A stretch of DNA of 64,000 nucleotides from Metridium senile (lineage: Eukaryota > Cnidaria > Anthozoa > Actiniaria > Metridiidae): positions 12,388,347 to 12,452,346 of the forward strand of contig OX459101.1 in the NCBI GenBank assembly GCA_949775045.1, in the 5' to 3' direction. The notes beneath the pieces are model-generated. The model had not been told where the DNA came from. It ran no database searches and saw nothing but the letters and a program-made list of their open reading frames with translations. Of the stretch, positions 61,304 through 64,000 are shown piece by piece. Within the stretch, counting starts at the first letter, position 1, and the number at the start of each line of letters is the position of its first letter. The translations under genes were made by a program, and so were the position numbers.

Positions 61304-63461
61304 CTATTCATAATCAATCCCATCGCCATGTTTTGCAGAGTTCATGTTCCGTGAGAATGCTTTCATTGTCGTTGCAAGTTTTTCAAATTCTTCCCACTTG
61401 ATTGACTCCAAGTTTCTTTGTAATCTGTTTTTAGATTCTAGCTGACCTACTCTTCCTTCCGATTCTTCAATCTGTAATTTCAAGGTAATGAGTTCATCCT
61501 CTCTTTCATCCAACTATAAGTTAAACACATTTTAAAAACTCATTAATAATTCATGAGAAATTGACAAAAGAAAATGTAACCATGACGAGTGTTTTAAATC
61601 CTGATAATGATGCACCCTAATTTAACAATAATAACAGGGTTCGTACGGGTTTTGGAAAGTCTTGGAAAGTTTTGGAAATTGATAATGCATTTTTCCAGGA
61701 CCTGGAAAGTTTTGGAAAATTCCTTTTTCACCTGCTGGGCTATGGAAAAGTTATTAATTTTTTGTTGGTTGCCCAGCTCCTACCTTGCAAAGAACTGTTT
61801 TCATTGTAATTAAAAAACGGCTGATGAGTTTTTTGCCTGCCGCAATCAATGCCTGTTGGAAATTTTCTCCGAATCCCATTTCCCAGTTTATATTTGGACC
61901 AAATCCCAGGCAAAAATCACATAATCCCATCAGTTTAGCTCTTGTTCTTTTATTTGGAAATCCCAGTCCCAGTGCATCCAATCCCATTTTCCCAGTCAAA
62001 AATAAGGCCAATCCCAGCTCCCATTTTACCCCTTCAGGACCCTCTATGAATGCCAACAAATTGAGAAGGAGTTCTGAATCAGTCATCTTGAGTTGACCTT
62101 CAAATACCAAATATGGTATCAAAACCCTAATTTGCATATCTGAATATTCCTGAGCATGGGTATATAGTGTTGTACATTTCAATCCCCTGTCTGTCATCAT
62201 AGACTACCTTTGCATTAAGACTAGCTACTTCATCTGTCAGCATTATCTTGTCTCTCTTCAAGGCCATGTTTTCCTGGCTAGAACTATCATGGAGAACCTC
62301 TGCCTCACTCAGCTCATTTCGAAGATGGTTTCTTTGTAGACTTGCTATCATCAGAAAAATATACAAAACATTCAGTGAAATAGTTATATCAGATGTTACA
62401 CTAGCAGTAAAGAAAACTAGTGTGGATTGCATCGGTGTTTATAAGGAAACAATTGGGGTAAAAATGTATGATAACTAGCGGTTGAACTAGTGTGGACTGC
62501 ATCAGTGTTTATAAGGAAACAATTGGGGTAAAAACGTATGATAACTAGCGGTTAAACTAGTGTGGACTGCATCAGTGTTTATAAGGAAACAATTGGGGTA
62601 AAAATGTATGATAACTAGCGGTTGAACTAGTGTGGACTGCATCAGTGTTTATAAGGAAACAATTGGGGTAAAAATGTATGATAACTAGCGGTTAAACTAG
62701 TGTGGACTGCATCAGTGTTTATAAGGAAACAATTGGGGTAAAAATGTATGATAACTAGCGGTTGAACTAGTGTGGACTGCATCAGTGTTTATAAGGAAAC
62801 AATTGGGGTAAAAATGTATGATAACTAGCGGTTGAACTAGTGTGGATTGCATCGGTGTTTATAAGGAAACAATTGGGGTAAAAATTATGATAACTAGCGG
62901 TTAAACTAGTGTGATCTGGTGTGGACTGCATCAGTTTAATTATGCAGCAATTGGTGTAAAATTTAAAATAATTAGCTTTTAAACTAGTGTGGACCTACCT
63001 TCTAGTGAAGCCTGCTCTTCCCTTGACAGCTAAAAGTATAAATTGATACTTTATAATAATCATTGCTTTGATACCAAGTATGATATTTTGTGACAATAAT
63101 GGATCTGGAAGCAAGGATGTACAAATAACCCATATTGAACTTCTACAGTTCACATTTCCCAGGGTGAACTTAGGGGGGAGGTCCTTTCGATTGAATTTAA
63201 GGGAACCGACAATGGGGCAACTCCACAAAACAAATTTGTTTTACTTTTCTGATGCCATTCATCTTTTGTGTTTACTATTCTACTATTATTTACAATAATT
63301 ACCTTATCAAGGTCATTCCTATGAGTAGACTGCTCTAGATGTAATAAATCTTGTGTTTTCTCCAGTTCGTGTTTAAGTTGTCTATTGTTTTCTTTCAATG
63401 ATACAAGTTCTTGGATATTTGCACTCCGTCGGACATCCTTTTCATCTTTGTGTGCACGGTC
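61304..63461 (-). CDS. 3' end of an unrecognised coiled-coil protein (4 exons)
   Basis: Transcript order: 63461-63303, 63029-62999, 62344-62208, 61513-61304 (stop). AG/GT borders and phases (0,1,0) agree, giving 178 C-terminal residues. Almost entirely heptad-type helix: SLKENNRQLKHELEKTQDLL, REEQASLEAS, RNELSEAEVLHDSSSQENMA, LITLKLQIEESEGRVGQLES, then KWEEFEKLATTMKAFSRNMN and a short polar tail. No enzymatic motif. A cytoskeletal, centrosomal or trafficking coiled-coil protein is likely, but I cannot name it. Upstream exons lie beyond the window or between 63,462 and the edge without clear signal. Confidence 0.7.
61514..62207. other. intron of the coiled-coil gene
   Basis: Contains imperfect GGAAAGT(C/T)TTGGAAAG repeats (61,650-61,740) and AATCCCAG repeats (61,870-62,020), the look of degenerate interspersed repeats. 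Open frames across it are not conserved-looking. Confidence 0.5.
62400..62990. repeat. 70-bp tandem repeat in an intron of the coiled-coil gene
   Basis: About eight near-identical units ATAACTAGCGGTTGAACTAG, TGTGGACTGCATCAGTGTTT, ATAAGGAAACAATTGGGGTA, AAAATGTATG. The same repeat type, more diverged, follows TRAPPC9 at 20,780-21,310. Confidence 0.92.
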
Positions 63462-64000
63462 CTGTATGGATATATTTGAAGGGTTAGTATTAGCTAGTAC
63501 ACATTCTTTTTTTAATAAATTTATGGCATTCACTTTGTGATACTTTTGATTGACGAGATCACATGACCAGGTCATACAAAGGATATATTATATAATAGTA
63601 TCTAACAACTTATGGTCTATCACAAATCATGCACTCTCATTGGCTACTCAACCATGGGCTATTGGGTGATAGCCCATGGTTGGGGAAAGTGCCGGTTTTG
63701 AGAAACCAAAACAATGGCGGATCAATCCCGATTTTCGGACTGGTGGACCTTGAGGGCGAGAGGTCTAATTGTTTTAGTATAAACCAACTAGTAGGTCAAA
63801 CTTGGCCATATTTTGAACGAAAAAAAACATTTCAATCGTTTTATTTTGACAAAATGACTGATATTTGAAAGTGAAAATACTGAGCGCACGCTCAATGACG
63901 TGTGACAGCAAGTCAAAATGTATTCAAAACACATCGAAATTCTCCACTGTTTTTGTCATTTTCTCCCTCAATACTTTTTTTTAATGGCTGAAAATAGCAT
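63462..64000. other. intron or upstream region with a short hairpin
   Basis: AACCATGGGCTATTGGGTGATAGCCCATGGTT at 63,650-63,681 is a near-perfect 14-bp hairpin, probably a MITE centre. No exon identified. Confidence 0.5.

Noticed and set aside
61754..62200. 148-aa minus-strand frame
   Set aside because: Lies in an intron of the coiled-coil gene, dominated by CTGGGATT-type degenerate repeats.

Overview
This is animal nuclear DNA. It is AT-rich and intron-rich, with GT-AG introns, long microsatellites and very many short inverted-repeat elements (MITEs). The recognisable host genes (TRAPPC9, Jun) and the Polinton gene set suggest an early-branching invertebrate, most likely a cnidarian. I cannot fix the species from the sequence.

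Layout. (1) About 0.36-20.73 kb, plus strand: the last 16 coding exons of TRAPPC9, a TRAPP II vesicle-tethering subunit. Every exon-exon phase agrees, and the introns carry at least eight MITEs, a truncated LINE and several megacopy satellites, including a 1.86-kb array of a 42-bp unit. (2) 20.7-25.9 kb: intergenic tandem repeats and nested MITEs. (3) 25.9-27.1 kb, minus strand: an intronless Jun (AP-1) gene with a CRE/CCAAT/E2F-like promoter. It is flanked on both sides by the same ~68-bp satellite in opposite orientations. (4) 30.10-43.60 kb: a complete, apparently intact Polinton/Maverick (adintovirus-like) element with perfect 180-bp terminal inverted repeats and a 6-bp target duplication. 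(5) 43.6-53.6 kb: gene-free repeats. (6) 53.6-58.6 kb, plus strand: a small five-coding-exon gene for a 75-residue secreted, Thr/Ser-rich, probably GPI-anchored protein, with a 1.3-kb TTAA-flanked transposon in one intron. (7) 59.6-61.05 kb: a satellite and a triple-nested MITE. (8) 61.3-63.5 kb, minus strand: the last four exons of an unrecognised coiled-coil protein.

The Polinton encodes protein-primed PolB, retroviral-type integrase, a double-jelly-roll major capsid protein, a single-jelly-roll penton-like protein, an A32/FtsK-type packaging ATPase, a SAP plus Cys/His-repeat protein, a 509-aa protein with a C-terminal membrane anchor, and a cassette of small proteins, most of them with membrane segments. 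Ten genes form one compact minus-strand block; the integrase and the SAP gene are on plus, and PolB is on minus. No adenain-type protease was recognised. Nearly every gene has the same motif, [A/G][C/T]TTAAAGAWT or a close variant, about 20-40 nt upstream of its start codon, including inside the TIRs, whose identity ends exactly at the start codons of the two terminal genes. Perfect hairpins lie at several gene ends. Together these look like a self-contained, virus-like transcription programme, and they are the most interesting signal in the window.
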